In this document: positions 35,067 to 45,000 of the stretch, piece by piece
Layout: each line of letters starts with the position of its first letter
Numbering within the stretch: the first letter of the stretch is position 1
Origin: Pollutimonas thiosulfatoxidans
GTDB lineage: Bacteria > Pseudomonadota > Gammaproteobacteria > Burkholderiales > Burkholderiaceae_B
Length of the DNA: 64,000 nt
Assembly (NCBI RefSeq): GCF_004022565.1
Contig: NZ_CP022987.1
Location: forward strand, 744,001-808,000
Reading direction: 5' to 3'
Translations under genes and position numbers: made by a program
Notes under the pieces: model-generated
The model's database searches: none
Told to the model about the DNA's origin: nothing
Seen by the model: only the letters and a program-made list of their open reading frames with translations

Positions 35067-35312
35067 TCAGGCGGCCGTAATGTTGAGTGCTTGCTTGCCT
35101 TTGGGGCCCTGAGCGATCTCGAAGGCAACCTTTTGTCCTTCCTTGAGGGTTTTGAAGCCGTTCATCTGGATGGACGAAAAGTGCGCGAAAAGGTCTTCGC
35201 CCCCGTTGTCGGGAGTAATAAACCCGAAACCCTTGGCATCGTTGAACCACTTCACGGTACCTGTTAGTTTTTGGGTATCCCCAGGCTCGGAGCTTGCGGT
35301 TGAATCAGACAT
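35067..35312 (-). CDS. CspA-family cold shock domain protein
   Basis: 81 residues. TGTVKWFNDAKGFGFITPDNG carries RNP1 (KGFGFI) and DLFAHFSSI carries RNP2, the single-stranded nucleic-acid-binding surface. A short acidic/Ser-rich N-terminal extension precedes the domain. It is divergent from clpS, the same position as cspD in E. coli. It acts as an RNA chaperone or stationary-phase regulator. Confidence 0.93.
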   Translation of the reverse strand: MSDSTASSEPGDTQKLTGTVKWFNDAKGFGFITPDNGGEDLFAHFSSIQMNGFKTLKEGQKVAFEIAQGPKGKQALNITAA

Positions 35313-35474
35313 GCGGACTGCCTCTCGACTATAGTGTTAGATTGAAACTGGACTACAAGGGTGACCTTTAGCCTTCGGATTCTGGCATGCAAGTACAACC
35401 AAGCACCTCAGAATACCTGGATAATGCTTAATTTACCCTTACATAGTCAACTATGGAAACCACTAGTATTTGCC

Positions 35475-35798
35475 ATGGCTACCCAAATCGACAACCAGCG
35501 TGACACGGTTCTTGATCGTCAACCCGCCAAACTCGCCCCTCCGCCGATGTACCAGGTCATTTTGCTAAATGACGATTACACCCCCATGGAGTTCGTCGTC
35601 GTAGTGTTGCAGCGCATATTCGGTAAAAGCGAAGACGAAGCGGCACGCATCATGCTGAAAGTGCACCACGAGGGTCGAGCTGTTTGTGGGGTCTATCCGC
35701 GCGATATCGCTGCCACTCGGGTCGAGATGGTGCGGCAGATGGCGCAGGCCAGGCAACATCCGCTGCAATGCCTGATGGAACCGGCGCCCGATGCCTGA
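35475..35798 (+). CDS. clpS: ATP-dependent Clp protease adaptor ClpS
   Basis: A 107-residue N-end-rule adaptor. MYQVILLNDDYTPMEFVV and the KVHHEGRAVCGVYPRDIAATRV segment form the substrate- and ClpA-binding fold. ATG 35475 gives the usual length. clpA follows after 201 bp containing no gene. Confidence 0.95.
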   Translation: MATQIDNQRDTVLDRQPAKLAPPPMYQVILLNDDYTPMEFVVVVLQRIFGKSEDEAARIMLKVHHEGRAVCGVYPRDIAATRVEMVRQMAQARQHPLQCLMEPAPDA

Positions 35799-35999
35799 TG
35801 TCCAAGGGCCTGCAAGTGGCTGTTTACCAACGTTGGGGCAGCATGAAAAAAGTACGGGTATAGTAGGGTTGTCAACGCTTTGATGCGATCTGGTAACACC
35901 AGGATGACTCTTTTGTTAATGTTGATACGCAAGGTCGATTTAGTCATAGAATAGGTTTTATCGAATTGTTTGTCCGCTCCGATATGTAATGGAGGAAGC

Positions 36000-38312
36000 G
36001 TGATCTCCGAAGAACTTGAAGTCAGCCTGCACATGGCCTTTGTCGAGGCCCGCAGTGCCCGACACGAATTTATTACCGTAGAACATTTGTTGCTGTCGCT
36101 GCTAGACAACGCGGCGGCCGCTGAGGTCTTGCGCGCCTGCTCGGCCAACATCGAAGCACTGCGCCAGGAACTGCGCAAATTCATCAACGAAAACACCCCT
36201 GTCTTCCCCGGCGAGGAAGAGGTCGACACACAACCCACGCTGGGCTTCCAGCGTGTGATTCAACGTGCCATCATGCATGTGTCGTCAGGCAATTCCAATC
36301 GCAACTCCGTCACTGGCGCCAATGTGCTGGTGGCGATGTATGGCGAGAAAGATTCCCACGCGGTGTATTTTTTGCAGCAGCAAGGCATCACCCGGCTGGA
36401 CGTGGTCAACTATTTGTCGCACGGCATCACCAAGGCCCACGACGAGCCGCCGGTCGAGCCCACCAAGGCTGCCGCCCCCGAGTCCGAGCCCAAGTCCGAT
36501 CAGCAGAAGTCACCGCTCGAGCTCTACGCCACCGACCTCAATGCCGAAGCCCGTCAAGGCCGTATCGATCCCCTGATCGGCCGCGAGCACGAAGTCGAAC
36601 GCGTCATTCAAGTATTGTGCCGGCGCCGCAAGAACAATCCCTTGCTGGTCGGTGAAGCCGGCGTGGGCAAGACGGCCATCGCCGAAGGTCTGGCATGGCG
36701 CATCACCAAGGCTGAAGTGCCCGAAATCCTAGCTGATGCCGAAGTCTATGCGCTCGATATGGGCGCCTTGCTGGCCGGCACCAAGTATCGTGGCGACTTC
36801 GAACAACGCCTCAAGGGTGTCCTGAAGGCGCTGAAAGACAACCGCAACGCCATCCTGTTCATCGACGAAATCCACACCCTTATCGGGGCTGGCTCGGCGT
36901 CGGGCGGTACGCTGGACGCTTCCAATCTGCTCAAGCCGGCGCTGTCGTCCGGCCAGCTTAAATGCCTGGGCGCAACCACTTATAACGAGTACCGGGGCAT
37001 TTTCGAGAAAGACCACGCCCTGTCGCGCCGCTTCCAGAAGATCGACGTGGCCGAGCCCACCGTTGCGCAAACCATCCAGATTCTGCGTGGCCTGAAGGGC
37101 CATTTCGAAGCGCATCATGGCGTACGCTACTCCGCAGCGGCCATTACGGCTGCCGCCGAGCTGGCCGCACGTCATATCAATGACCGCTTCCTGCCCGACA
37201 AGGCCATCGACGTCATCGACGAAGCCGGTGCGGCCCAACGCCTGTTGCCGCGGTCACGCCAAAAGAAAATCATCGGCAAGGCCGAGGTCCAAGCCACGGT
37301 GGCCAAGATCGCCCGCATCCCGCCACAAAGCGTGTCCAACGACGACCGCAACAAACTCGCCACGCTGGACCGCGATCTGAAGACCGTCGTTTTCGGACAA
37401 GATCCGGCCATCGAAGCTTTGGCGGCTGCCATCAAGATGGCAAGGTCTGGTCTGGGCCGGCCCGACAAGCCCATAGGATCCTTCCTGTTCTCCGGGCCTA
37501 CCGGCGTGGGCAAGACCGAAGTGGCGCGCCAGCTGGCATTTGTGCTTGGCATCGAGCTATTGCGGTTCGATATGTCCGAGTACATGGAACGCCATACCGT
37601 GTCGCGCCTTATCGGCGCGCCTCCGGGGTATGTGGGTTTTGACCAGGGCGGCCTCCTTACCGAGGCCATCAGCAAACAGCCGCATTGCGTGCTCTTGCTC
37701 GACGAAATCGAGAAAGCGCATCCCGATGTGTTTAATATCCTGCTGCAGGTCATGGACCACGGCACGCTTACCGACAACAACGGACGCAAGGCAGACTTCC
37801 GCAATGTCATCATCGTCATGACCACCAACGCGGGTGCGGCTGCGCTTAACCGCAGCACGATCGGCTTTGCGTCGTCCTCCACGGTGGGCGACGAGATGGC
37901 CGACATCAAGCGCATGTTCACGCCCGAGTTCCGCAATCGTCTGGACGCCATCATTGGCTTCACACCGCTGTCTCGCGAAGTCATCATGCGCGTGGTCGAC
38001 AAGTTCCTGATGCAGCTGGAAGACCAGTTGCACGAGAAGCGTGTCGATGTCGTGTTTTCGACGGCGCTGCGCGAGCATCTGGCCAAGGAAGGCTTCGATC
38101 CCACCATGGGTGCACGGCCCATGCAGCGTCTTATCCAGGACACCATACGGCGTGCGCTGGCGGACGAGCTGCTCTTCGGGCGGCTGGTTGATGGCGGTCA
38201 TGTGGAAGTCGATCTCGACGCTAACGGGAAGGTGCAGTTGGCGTTTACCGACAAGGCCGGTAATTCCAGTCAGTCGTCGCCATCGCATCCGGAACCCGAG
38301 CTCGTCGACTAG
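36000..38312 (+). CDS. clpA: ATP-dependent Clp protease ATP-binding subunit ClpA
   Basis: A 770-residue AAA+ unfoldase feeding ClpP. An N-domain (ISEELEVSLHMAFVEARSAR) precedes two ATPase modules with Walker A GEAGVGKT and GPTGVGKT and Walker B VLLLDEIEKAHPDV. The start is GTG 36000, 4 nt after GGAGGA, as the conserved N-terminus dictates. The stop is immediately followed by the pqiA ATG. Confidence 0.96.
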   Translation: MISEELEVSLHMAFVEARSARHEFITVEHLLLSLLDNAAAAEVLRACSANIEALRQELRKFINENTPVFPGEEEVDTQPTLGFQRVIQRAIMHVSSGNSNRNSVTGANVLVAMYGEKDSHAVYFLQQQGITRLDVVNYLSHGITKAHDEPPVEPTKAAAPESEPKSDQQKSPLELYATDLNAEARQGRIDPLIGREHEVERVIQVLCRRRKNNPLLVGEAGVGKTAIAEGLAWRITKAEVPEILADAEVYALDMGALLAGTKYRGDFEQRLKGVLKALKDNRNAILFIDEIHTLIGAGSASGGTLDASNLLKPALSSGQLKCLGATTYNEYRGIFEKDHALSRRFQKIDVAEPTVAQTIQILRGLKGHFEAHHGVRYSAAAITAAAELAARHINDRFLPDKAIDVIDEAGAAQRLLPRSRQKKIIGKAEVQATVAKIARIPPQSVSNDDRNKLATLDRDLKTVVFGQDPAIEALAAAIKMARSGLGRPDKPIGSFLFSGPTGVGKTEVARQLAFVLGIELLRFDMSEYMERHTVSRLIGAPPGYVGFDQGGLLTEAISKQPHCVLLLDEIEKAHPDVFNILLQVMDHGTLTDNNGRKADFRNVIIVMTTNAGAAALNRSTIGFASSSTVGDEMADIKRMFTPEFRNRLDAIIGFTPLSREVIMRVVDKFLMQLEDQLHEKRVDVVFSTALREHLAKEGFDPTMGARPMQRLIQDTIRRALADELLFGRLVDGGHVEVDLDANGKVQLAFTDKAGNSSQSSPSHPEPELVD

Positions 38313-39635
38313 ATGGCAGGCGGGTGGCTAGTCGCGTGTCAGCACTGCGCCACGCTGCATGCGCGAACGCCCCTCGAGCCCGGCGCCATGGCTACGTGCC
38401 GGCGCTGTGGCTACCCGCTATATAGGCAAAGCACGCTGCCGCTGGACGGATGGATCGCTCTGGTTCTGACGGCGCTGGCGGTCTTTGCCATCGCCAACAT
38501 CTTTCCCATTATCGAGCTCGACATTGCCGGCATGACGGTCAGGGCGTCACTGCCAAATGCCCTGTGGCTTACCTGGCAACAGGACCACAGGCTGCTGTCC
38601 ATCATGACGGGTATGTTCGCCTTTTGGCTACCGCTTACTCAACTACTGGTAACGTTGTGGGCCTTGCTGGCCATCCGCTCGAGACGCCTGCCGGCTGACT
38701 TTCGTTATGGCATGAGGCTGCTGCATCACACCTTGCCCTGGAGCATGGTGCCTGTGCTGATGCTTGCCATCATGGTTGCCATGGTGAAGTTCGCGGGCTT
38801 GGCCAGGGTCAGTCTGGAACCGGCTATGTGGGCCTTCGCCGTACTGACTTTCTTGCTGACGGGGCTAAGCCGCCTGACCGCTCATCGCTTATGGCAATAT
38901 GCCGAAGATGCCGGGTTGGTGGCGACCGCTACACCGGAAACCATCGCGCACGAAGGCACGTTCGTGGCCTCGTGCGAGGCCTGCTCGCTGGTGCAAGGCG
39001 TGTCGCAGGACGGGATCGCGCAATCGTGCTATCGCTGCGGTGCTCGGCTGCATCTGCGCAAGCCCAACCCCACTTCACGCGTCTGGGCGCTGGTGATCGC
39101 GGCCAGCATACTGTATGTGCCCGCCAATCTGTTGCCCGTCATGCGGGTTCGTACCCTTACGAGCGACACCATGCACACCATATTGGGCGGCGTTATCGAG
39201 CTTTGGCGGCTGGGTTCCTGGGATCTGGCGGTCATTGTGTTTGTTGCCAGCGTGGTGGTGCCGCTGACCAAGCTGCTGGCCCTGGCTATCTTGATGCTGG
39301 GGGGGCGCTGGCGCGGGGCTCTCGTACAGCGCCAGCGCACGCGTCTGTACGAACTGATCGAATTCATCGGCCAGTGGTCGATGCTGGACGTCTTCGTTGT
39401 CATATTGCTGACTGCCATAGCGAATTTCCCGGGCATTTCGCAGGTCATCGCGGGGCCCGGCGCGGCCAGTTTCGGCATGGTGGTTATCCTGACCATGCTG
39501 GCTACCATGAGCTATGACCCGCGTCGCGGCTGGGATCGACGACCAGGCGCTCGTAGCAACACGATACAATCCGACGCTACGGCTGCGGCTGCGATAGACA
39601 CCTATTCTGAAGCATCCTATAAAAGGCAGGTATGA
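38313..39635 (+). CDS. pqiA: intermembrane transport protein PqiA
   Basis: A 440-residue inner-membrane protein with two repeats, each a zinc-knuckle pair followed by about four helices: CQHC/CRRC in the first, CEAC/CYRC in the second. IANIFPIIEL and VPANLLPVMRV are family motifs. With PqiB and PqiC it forms a lipid transport bridge across the envelope. It starts directly after clpA and overlaps pqiB by 4 bp. Confidence 0.92.
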   Translation: MAGGWLVACQHCATLHARTPLEPGAMATCRRCGYPLYRQSTLPLDGWIALVLTALAVFAIANIFPIIELDIAGMTVRASLPNALWLTWQQDHRLLSIMTGMFAFWLPLTQLLVTLWALLAIRSRRLPADFRYGMRLLHHTLPWSMVPVLMLAIMVAMVKFAGLARVSLEPAMWAFAVLTFLLTGLSRLTAHRLWQYAEDAGLVATATPETIAHEGTFVASCEACSLVQGVSQDGIAQSCYRCGARLHLRKPNPTSRVWALVIAASILYVPANLLPVMRVRTLTSDTMHTILGGVIELWRLGSWDLAVIVFVASVVVPLTKLLALAILMLGGRWRGALVQRQRTRLYELIEFIGQWSMLDVFVVILLTAIANFPGISQVIAGPGAASFGMVVILTMLATMSYDPRRGWDRRPGARSNTIQSDATAAAAIDTYSEASYKRQV

Positions 39636-41287
39636 CAGAGCCCACATCTGGATCCCCCTCTGAAGGCGGTACACCGCGTGTGCATCGTCCGAATGTCCGG
39701 GCCGCCAGCGACCGTCGCTGGTCATGGATCTGGCTGGTGCCGCTGATTGCAATGTTGGTTGGCGCATCCCTGCTGGTGCAGGGCTGGCTGCGCACCGGCC
39801 CCACAATCACCATCAGCTTTGAATCTGCAGAAGGGCTGGAAGTCGGACAGACCAAGGTGCGCTACAAGGATGTAGTCATCGGCGTGGTGACCGACCTGAA
39901 AGTGTCGGCTGATCGCAGCAAGGTGCTGGTCAGCGCCGAGCTGAACCGCGAGGGATCCGAGTACATCACCCAGGAGGGAAGCCGCTTCTGGGTGGTTCGT
40001 CCGCGCCTGGGTATCGGCGGCGTATCGGGCCTGGGCACTTTGGTATCTGGCGCTTATATCAGTGTGGATGCGGCCGAGGCACAGAATGGCGATGATCCCG
40101 TATACGAATTTACCGGGCTGGAAAAACCGCCCGAGATAACCAGCGGCAGGCCAGGAACGCGCTATGCCCTCAGGGCGCCCGATCTGGGTTCGCTGGATAT
40201 CGGGTCACCGGTGTACTATCGGCGCATACAGGTCGGACGGGTTATTGGCTACGACCTGGCCGAAAGCGGCAAGTCGGTCGACATTCAGATTTTTATCGAT
40301 GCCCCGAACGACAAGTTTGTTACGACCGACACCCGATTCTGGAATGCCAGTGGCATCAACCTCTCGCTGGATGCCGACGGGTTCAATGTGCAGACCGAGT
40401 CGCTGGTTTCGCTGGTGGCCGGCGGTATCGCCTTTGCATCGCCCAACCAGTTCATTACCGAGCCTGCCAAGGCCGATCACTCCTTCGAATTGGCGGGCAC
40501 ACGCCTGGATGCAATGGCCGATCCGGATGGACTTCCCTTCGCGGTCGAGTTCCATTTCCAGCAGTCCGTACGTGGCCTGAAAGTCGGCGCGCCCATCGAT
40601 TTTCGTGGTCTGGAGCTTGGCAACGTGGTCGATATCGACCTGGAGTTCGATAGCGAACGGCAACGTTTTTTCGCGCTTGTAAAAGCCGAGCTTTATCCGC
40701 TGCGTTTTGGCGCCGTCTATGAAAGGTTGATGCGTGTAGATCAGGAGGCCAGCAATCCGGGATCGCTGCTTCTGGCTCCCTTGATCAAGCACGGGCTACG
40801 AGGCCAAATTCGACCGTCCAATCTTCTGACTGGACAGCAGTACGTGGCGCTGGATTTTTTCACGGACGCCGAACCCGTTGCTTTCGATGCGCGCAAGGAA
40901 CCCGTTGTGGTACCCACCATTGCCGGCAGCTTCGACAGACTGCAGCAACAGGTGGGCAGCATCGTCACCAAGCTGGATGCCATTCCGTATGAGGAAATCA
41001 GCAGCGACTTGCGCGCCACCTTGCAGTCCGTAACCAAGCTGCTGGATCAATTGGAGGGCGAGGTCGCGCCCCAGGCCACCGCGATGTTGCGTGCCGCCAG
41101 CAAATCGCTCAAGAGCGTGGATCAACTGCTGGCCAAAGGTTCGCCCCTGACCGGTAACCTGGAACGCAGCATGCAAGAGATCAGCAACGCAGCACGGTCG
41201 CTGCGAGCGTTGGCGGATTATTTGCAGGCCCATCCCTCAGCGGCGATTCGGGGTCGTAGCGCCGATCCTGCGCAGATCCTTCCTTAG
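39632..41287 (+). CDS. pqiB: intermembrane transport protein PqiB (MCE family)
   Basis: 551 residues: one N-terminal helix (WIWLVPLIAMLVGASLLVQG) and three MCE domains, seen as repeated GLEVGQTKVRYKDVVIG / GSPVYYRRIQVG / GAPIDFRGLELGNV motifs. A C-terminal coiled coil (SFDRLQQQVGSIVTKLD onward) would form the periplasmic needle. The ATG overlaps the pqiA stop. Confidence 0.93.
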   Translation: MTEPTSGSPSEGGTPRVHRPNVRAASDRRWSWIWLVPLIAMLVGASLLVQGWLRTGPTITISFESAEGLEVGQTKVRYKDVVIGVVTDLKVSADRSKVLVSAELNREGSEYITQEGSRFWVVRPRLGIGGVSGLGTLVSGAYISVDAAEAQNGDDPVYEFTGLEKPPEITSGRPGTRYALRAPDLGSLDIGSPVYYRRIQVGRVIGYDLAESGKSVDIQIFIDAPNDKFVTTDTRFWNASGINLSLDADGFNVQTESLVSLVAGGIAFASPNQFITEPAKADHSFELAGTRLDAMADPDGLPFAVEFHFQQSVRGLKVGAPIDFRGLELGNVVDIDLEFDSERQRFFALVKAELYPLRFGAVYERLMRVDQEASNPGSLLLAPLIKHGLRGQIRPSNLLTGQQYVALDFFTDAEPVAFDARKEPVVVPTIAGSFDRLQQQVGSIVTKLDAIPYEEISSDLRATLQSVTKLLDQLEGEVAPQATAMLRAASKSLKSVDQLLAKGSPLTGNLERSMQEISNAARSLRALADYLQAHPSAAIRGRSADPAQILP

Positions 41288-41295
41288 GAGTGCTC

Positions 41296-41940
41296 ATGAG
41301 TTCGTTCGTACGTCCATTTGTCGTCCTGGCCACCATGCTGCTTGGCGCCTGCGCCTCGGTATCGGATAGCCATTATTACTCGCTAATGCCAGCTGCCCCG
41401 CAGGTCGCCGCCGCATCGGACGCCTCCGGGCCAGCCAGCCCGGCCTATGCGATCAGCGTGCAGACGGTGCAGTTGCCGGCGCAAGTCGATAAGCAGCAAA
41501 TAGTCATTACAGACGCGGCCTCAACACAGGTTACGCCGCTGAATGGCTTTCTTTGGGCATCCCCTTTGGCCGACGAAATCAGGCGAGCCCTGTCCGATGA
41601 TTTGTCGCGCCGCTTGGGCGTACTCGATGTTTCCCAGGTCGCGGTGGCGGATGGGCTGCCAGTGTGGACGGTTTCATTGCTGGTACAGCGGTTCCAGTCG
41701 TTCTACGACGATCGCGCCTTGCTTGATGTCGTCTGGCAACTTGTACCGTCCAATATGCCCGGCAAGCGCGCTGCGATTTGCCGCGCGGCTTTCCAGGTGC
41801 CTGTGGAGCAGGGGATGTCGGCCCTGGTGGCCGGCCATCAGCTTGCCCTGCATAGGCTGTCTGAAGCCATTGCGGAGCAGATCCGCAGCGGAACGGTAAA
41901 CGCGCGCCTTGCAGGCATGACACTGCAAGGTTGTACCTAA
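41296..41940 (+). CDS. pqiC: outer-membrane lipoprotein PqiC (ABC-type transport auxiliary)
   Basis: A 214-residue lipoprotein with lipobox MLLGAC (Cys about 18) and the DUF330 pattern (HYYSL near the start; VQLPAQVDKQQIV, WASPLADEIRRALSDDLSRRLG). It would complete the PqiABC conduit at the outer membrane. TAGGAG lies 5 nt before ATG 41296; an in-frame GTG at 41290 is less likely. The last codons carry a candidate PutA site. Confidence 0.9.
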   Translation: MSSFVRPFVVLATMLLGACASVSDSHYYSLMPAAPQVAAASDASGPASPAYAISVQTVQLPAQVDKQQIVITDAASTQVTPLNGFLWASPLADEIRRALSDDLSRRLGVLDVSQVAVADGLPVWTVSLLVQRFQSFYDDRALLDVVWQLVPSNMPGKRAAICRAAFQVPVEQGMSALVAGHQLALHRLSEAIAEQIRSGTVNARLAGMTLQGCT

Positions 41941-41981
41941 ATGCTTCAGGGTTAACCGCAGTACACAAAAAGGTACAACCT
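41928..41981. promoter_or_regulatory. paired GTTGTA inverted repeats, candidate PutA operators
   Basis: AGGTTGTACCT (41928-41938) and its exact reverse complement AGGTACAACCT (41971-41981) lie upstream of putA, with 32 bp between. E. coli PutA binds GTTGCA elements in its own control region; GTTGTA differs by one base. The right copy would sit between a weak -35 and TAGTAT (41985-41990). Confidence 0.5.
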
Positions 41982-41989
41982 CTTTAGTA

Positions 41990-42014
41990 TTCGACTCATT
42001 CATCTAGAGTCGAA
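41990..42014 (+). other. inverted repeat in the putA leader
   Basis: An 8-bp perfect inverted repeat TTCGACTC / GAGTCGAA with a 9-nt loop, 56 bp before the putA ATG. No T run follows. It may be an operator or an mRNA structure. Confidence 0.45.
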
Positions 42015-42069
42015 CGGCGGCGTTACCCCGTGCCGGGCGGCCTAGCAGATCGCCAGACAGGAACCCGGC

Positions 42070-45000
42070 ATGGCAACTACGACATTGGGCGTCAAGGTAG
42101 ACGAAGCGCTGCGCGAGCGCTTGAAGCTTGTTGCTGCCCGACTCGGTTGCACACCCCACTGGCTGCATAAGCAGGCGCTGACCTCGTATGTGGATGCCAT
42201 CGAACGTGGTCGCCTTCCCGCCGAAGTCTCTCAGTTCGGCACGGCCGAGTCCGACCCGGATGACGTCGACTTTCCAGCCTCTGACCGCCTGACGCCGTTT
42301 TACGAGTTCGCCCAGGACGTGCAGCCGCAGTCCGTATTGCGTGCCGCCATCACCGCCGCCTACCGCCGCCCTGAAACCGAATGCATCCCGGTGTTGATGG
42401 ATCTGGCGCGCTCCCAGCGCCCGACAGAAGTTCATGCCTTGGCCCGGCGGTTGGTGGAGTCCTTGCGCAGCAAACGCCGTGGGGGCGGCGTCGAGAACCT
42501 GATTCACGAGTTCTCGCTGTCCAGCCAGGAAGGCATTGCCCTGATGTGCCTGGCCGAAGCCCTGCTGCGCATTCCCGATCGAGCCACTCGCGATGCACTG
42601 ATACGCGACAAGATCAGCCATGGCGACTGGCGCTCCCACATGGGCGAATCTCCGTCCCTGTTCGTCAATGCGGCCACCTGGGGCCTGATGCTTACCGGCA
42701 AGCTGGTTAGCGTCAACAGCGAACAAAGCCTGTCCAAGGCGCTCACCCGCCTGATAGGCAAGGGCGGCGAGCCGCTGATACGCAAGGGCGTCAATATGGC
42801 CATGCGCATGATGGGCGAGCAATTCGTGGCGGGCCAGAGCATATCGGCCGCGATCGCCAACGGTCGAGCGATGGAAGACAAAGGCTTTCGCTATTCGTAC
42901 GACATGCTGGGCGAGGCGGCCACTACTGCCGCCGACGCCGATAGCTACTACACAGCGTATGTCCAGGCGATTCATGCCATAGGCAAGTCTGCACAGGGCA
43001 GGGGGATTTACGAGGGTCCGGGTATCTCCATCAAGCTGTCTGCCTTGCATCCGCGCTATTCACGCTCACAGCGTGACCGGATCATGAACGAGCTGCTGCC
43101 CCGCACGCTGGAGCTGGCCCGCCTTGCCCATCGCTACGATATTGGCCTGAACATCGACGCGGAAGAGGCGGATCGGTTGGATGTTTCGCTGGATGTGCTG
43201 GAGGCCTTATGTTTTGACGAGTCGCTGGCCGGGTGGGATGGCATAGGTTTTGTGATTCAGTCTTACCAGAAGCGCGCGCCACTGGTCATTGATTACCTCA
43301 TCGATCTGGCGCAACGCAGCGAGCACCGACTGATGGTGAGGCTGGTCAAGGGGGCTTATTGGGACACCGAAATCAAGCGTGCCCAGGTCGATGGCCTGGA
43401 AGGTTACCCAGTCTATACCCGCAAGCTGCATACCGATATTTCCTACCTGGCGTGCGCCCGCAAGCTGCTGGCAGCGCCGCAAGCGGTGTATCCGCAATTT
43501 GCCACCCATAACGCCCAAACATTGGCGGCCATTTATTACATGGCGGGGCAAAACTATTATTCGGGCCAGTACGAGTTCCAGTGCCTGCATGGCATGGGCG
43601 AACCGCTGTACGAACTGGTCACCGGTGCCGTTGCGCAAGGCAAGCTTGATCGGCCGTGCCGCATCTATGCACCGGTTGGCACGCACGAGACCTTGCTGGC
43701 TTATCTTGTGCGTCGCCTGCTTGAGAACGGCGCCAATACCTCGTTCGTGAACCAGATCGGTGATGAAGCCGTGCCGATAGACGTGCTGATGGAAGATCCG
43801 GTGCAGGCGGCTCAGCGCATACACCCCCTGGGTGCACCCCACGAGAAGATTCCTCTGCCGCGCGAACTGTATCGCCACGTGGACGGCAGGCTTAATGCCA
43901 GTGGTATCGACCTGTCCAACGAACAAAGGCTGGCATCGCTTTCAGCGGCACTGCTCAATAGCGTCGACCAGGAATGGCGTGCCGCGCCCTTGCTTGCAGA
44001 AGGCAAGCCCGATTGGGACGCTGCGCGCTCGCTACGGGTGCGCAATCCGGCCGATCACCGGGACATCGTCGGCCATGTCATCGAGGCGGCCGAAGCCCAG
44101 GTGCAACAGGCCTTGCTGGGTGCCCAACATACCGCGCCGATCTGGGCGGCGACGCCGGTGCAAGAGCGAGCCCAATGCCTGATACGCGCAGCCCGCATGT
44201 TGGAAGACGAGATGCAGCCACTGATGGGCTTGATCGTGCGCGAAGCCGGTAAGTCGCTGCCGAGCGCCGTGTCGGAAGTACGCGAGGCTGTCGACTTTTT
44301 ACGCTATTACGCGGGGCAGATCGAAGCCGGGTTTTCCAATGACACTCACCGGCCGCTCGGTCCAGTGGTGTGTATCAGCCCCTGGAATTTCCCACTGGCG
44401 ATTTTCGTCGGGCAATTGGCCGCGGCATTGGCCGCCGGCAATACGGTGCTGGCCAAGCCCGCCGAGCAAACCAGCTTGATCGCGGCGGCGGCGGTGTCCA
44501 TCTTGCATCGCGCTGGTGTACCCGCGGGCGCGGTGCAACTGCTGCCGGGGCGTGGCGAGAGCGTGGGCGCGGCCCTGGTCGCCAGCCCCGCCGTACGTGG
44601 CGTCATGTTTACCGGGTCCACAGAGGTCGCCATGCTGATCTCCCGTGTGCTGGCCGATCGCCTTGATGACGAAGGCCATCCTGTGCCGCTCATTGCCGAG
44701 ACCGGTGGCCAAAACGCCATGGTGGTCGACTCTTCGGCGCTGGCCGAACAGGTTGTTTTCGACGTGCTGGCTTCAGCCTTCGATTCGGCCGGCCAGCGTT
44801 GTTCCGCCTTGCGCCTGCTGTGCGTCCAGGAAGACTGCGCGGATCGCATCCTGACCATGTTGCGCGGTGCCATGCACCAGTTGAGCATAGGCAATCCGGA
44901 CACGTTGGATGTCGATGTCGGACCTGTCATCGACCTTACAGCGCAAGCCCAGATCCAGGCCTACGTTACGGCGATGCGCGATGCCGGACACCGGGTGGAT

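Noticed and set aside
35922..35952. TTGATA and TAGAAT upstream of clpA as a promoter
   Set aside because: Spacing is 19 bp, longer than the optimum, and other combinations are equally plausible in this AT-richer stretch.
38313..39635. Fusion of clpA and pqiA
   Set aside because: The clpA TAG directly abuts the pqiA ATG; they are separate genes with no read-through evidence.
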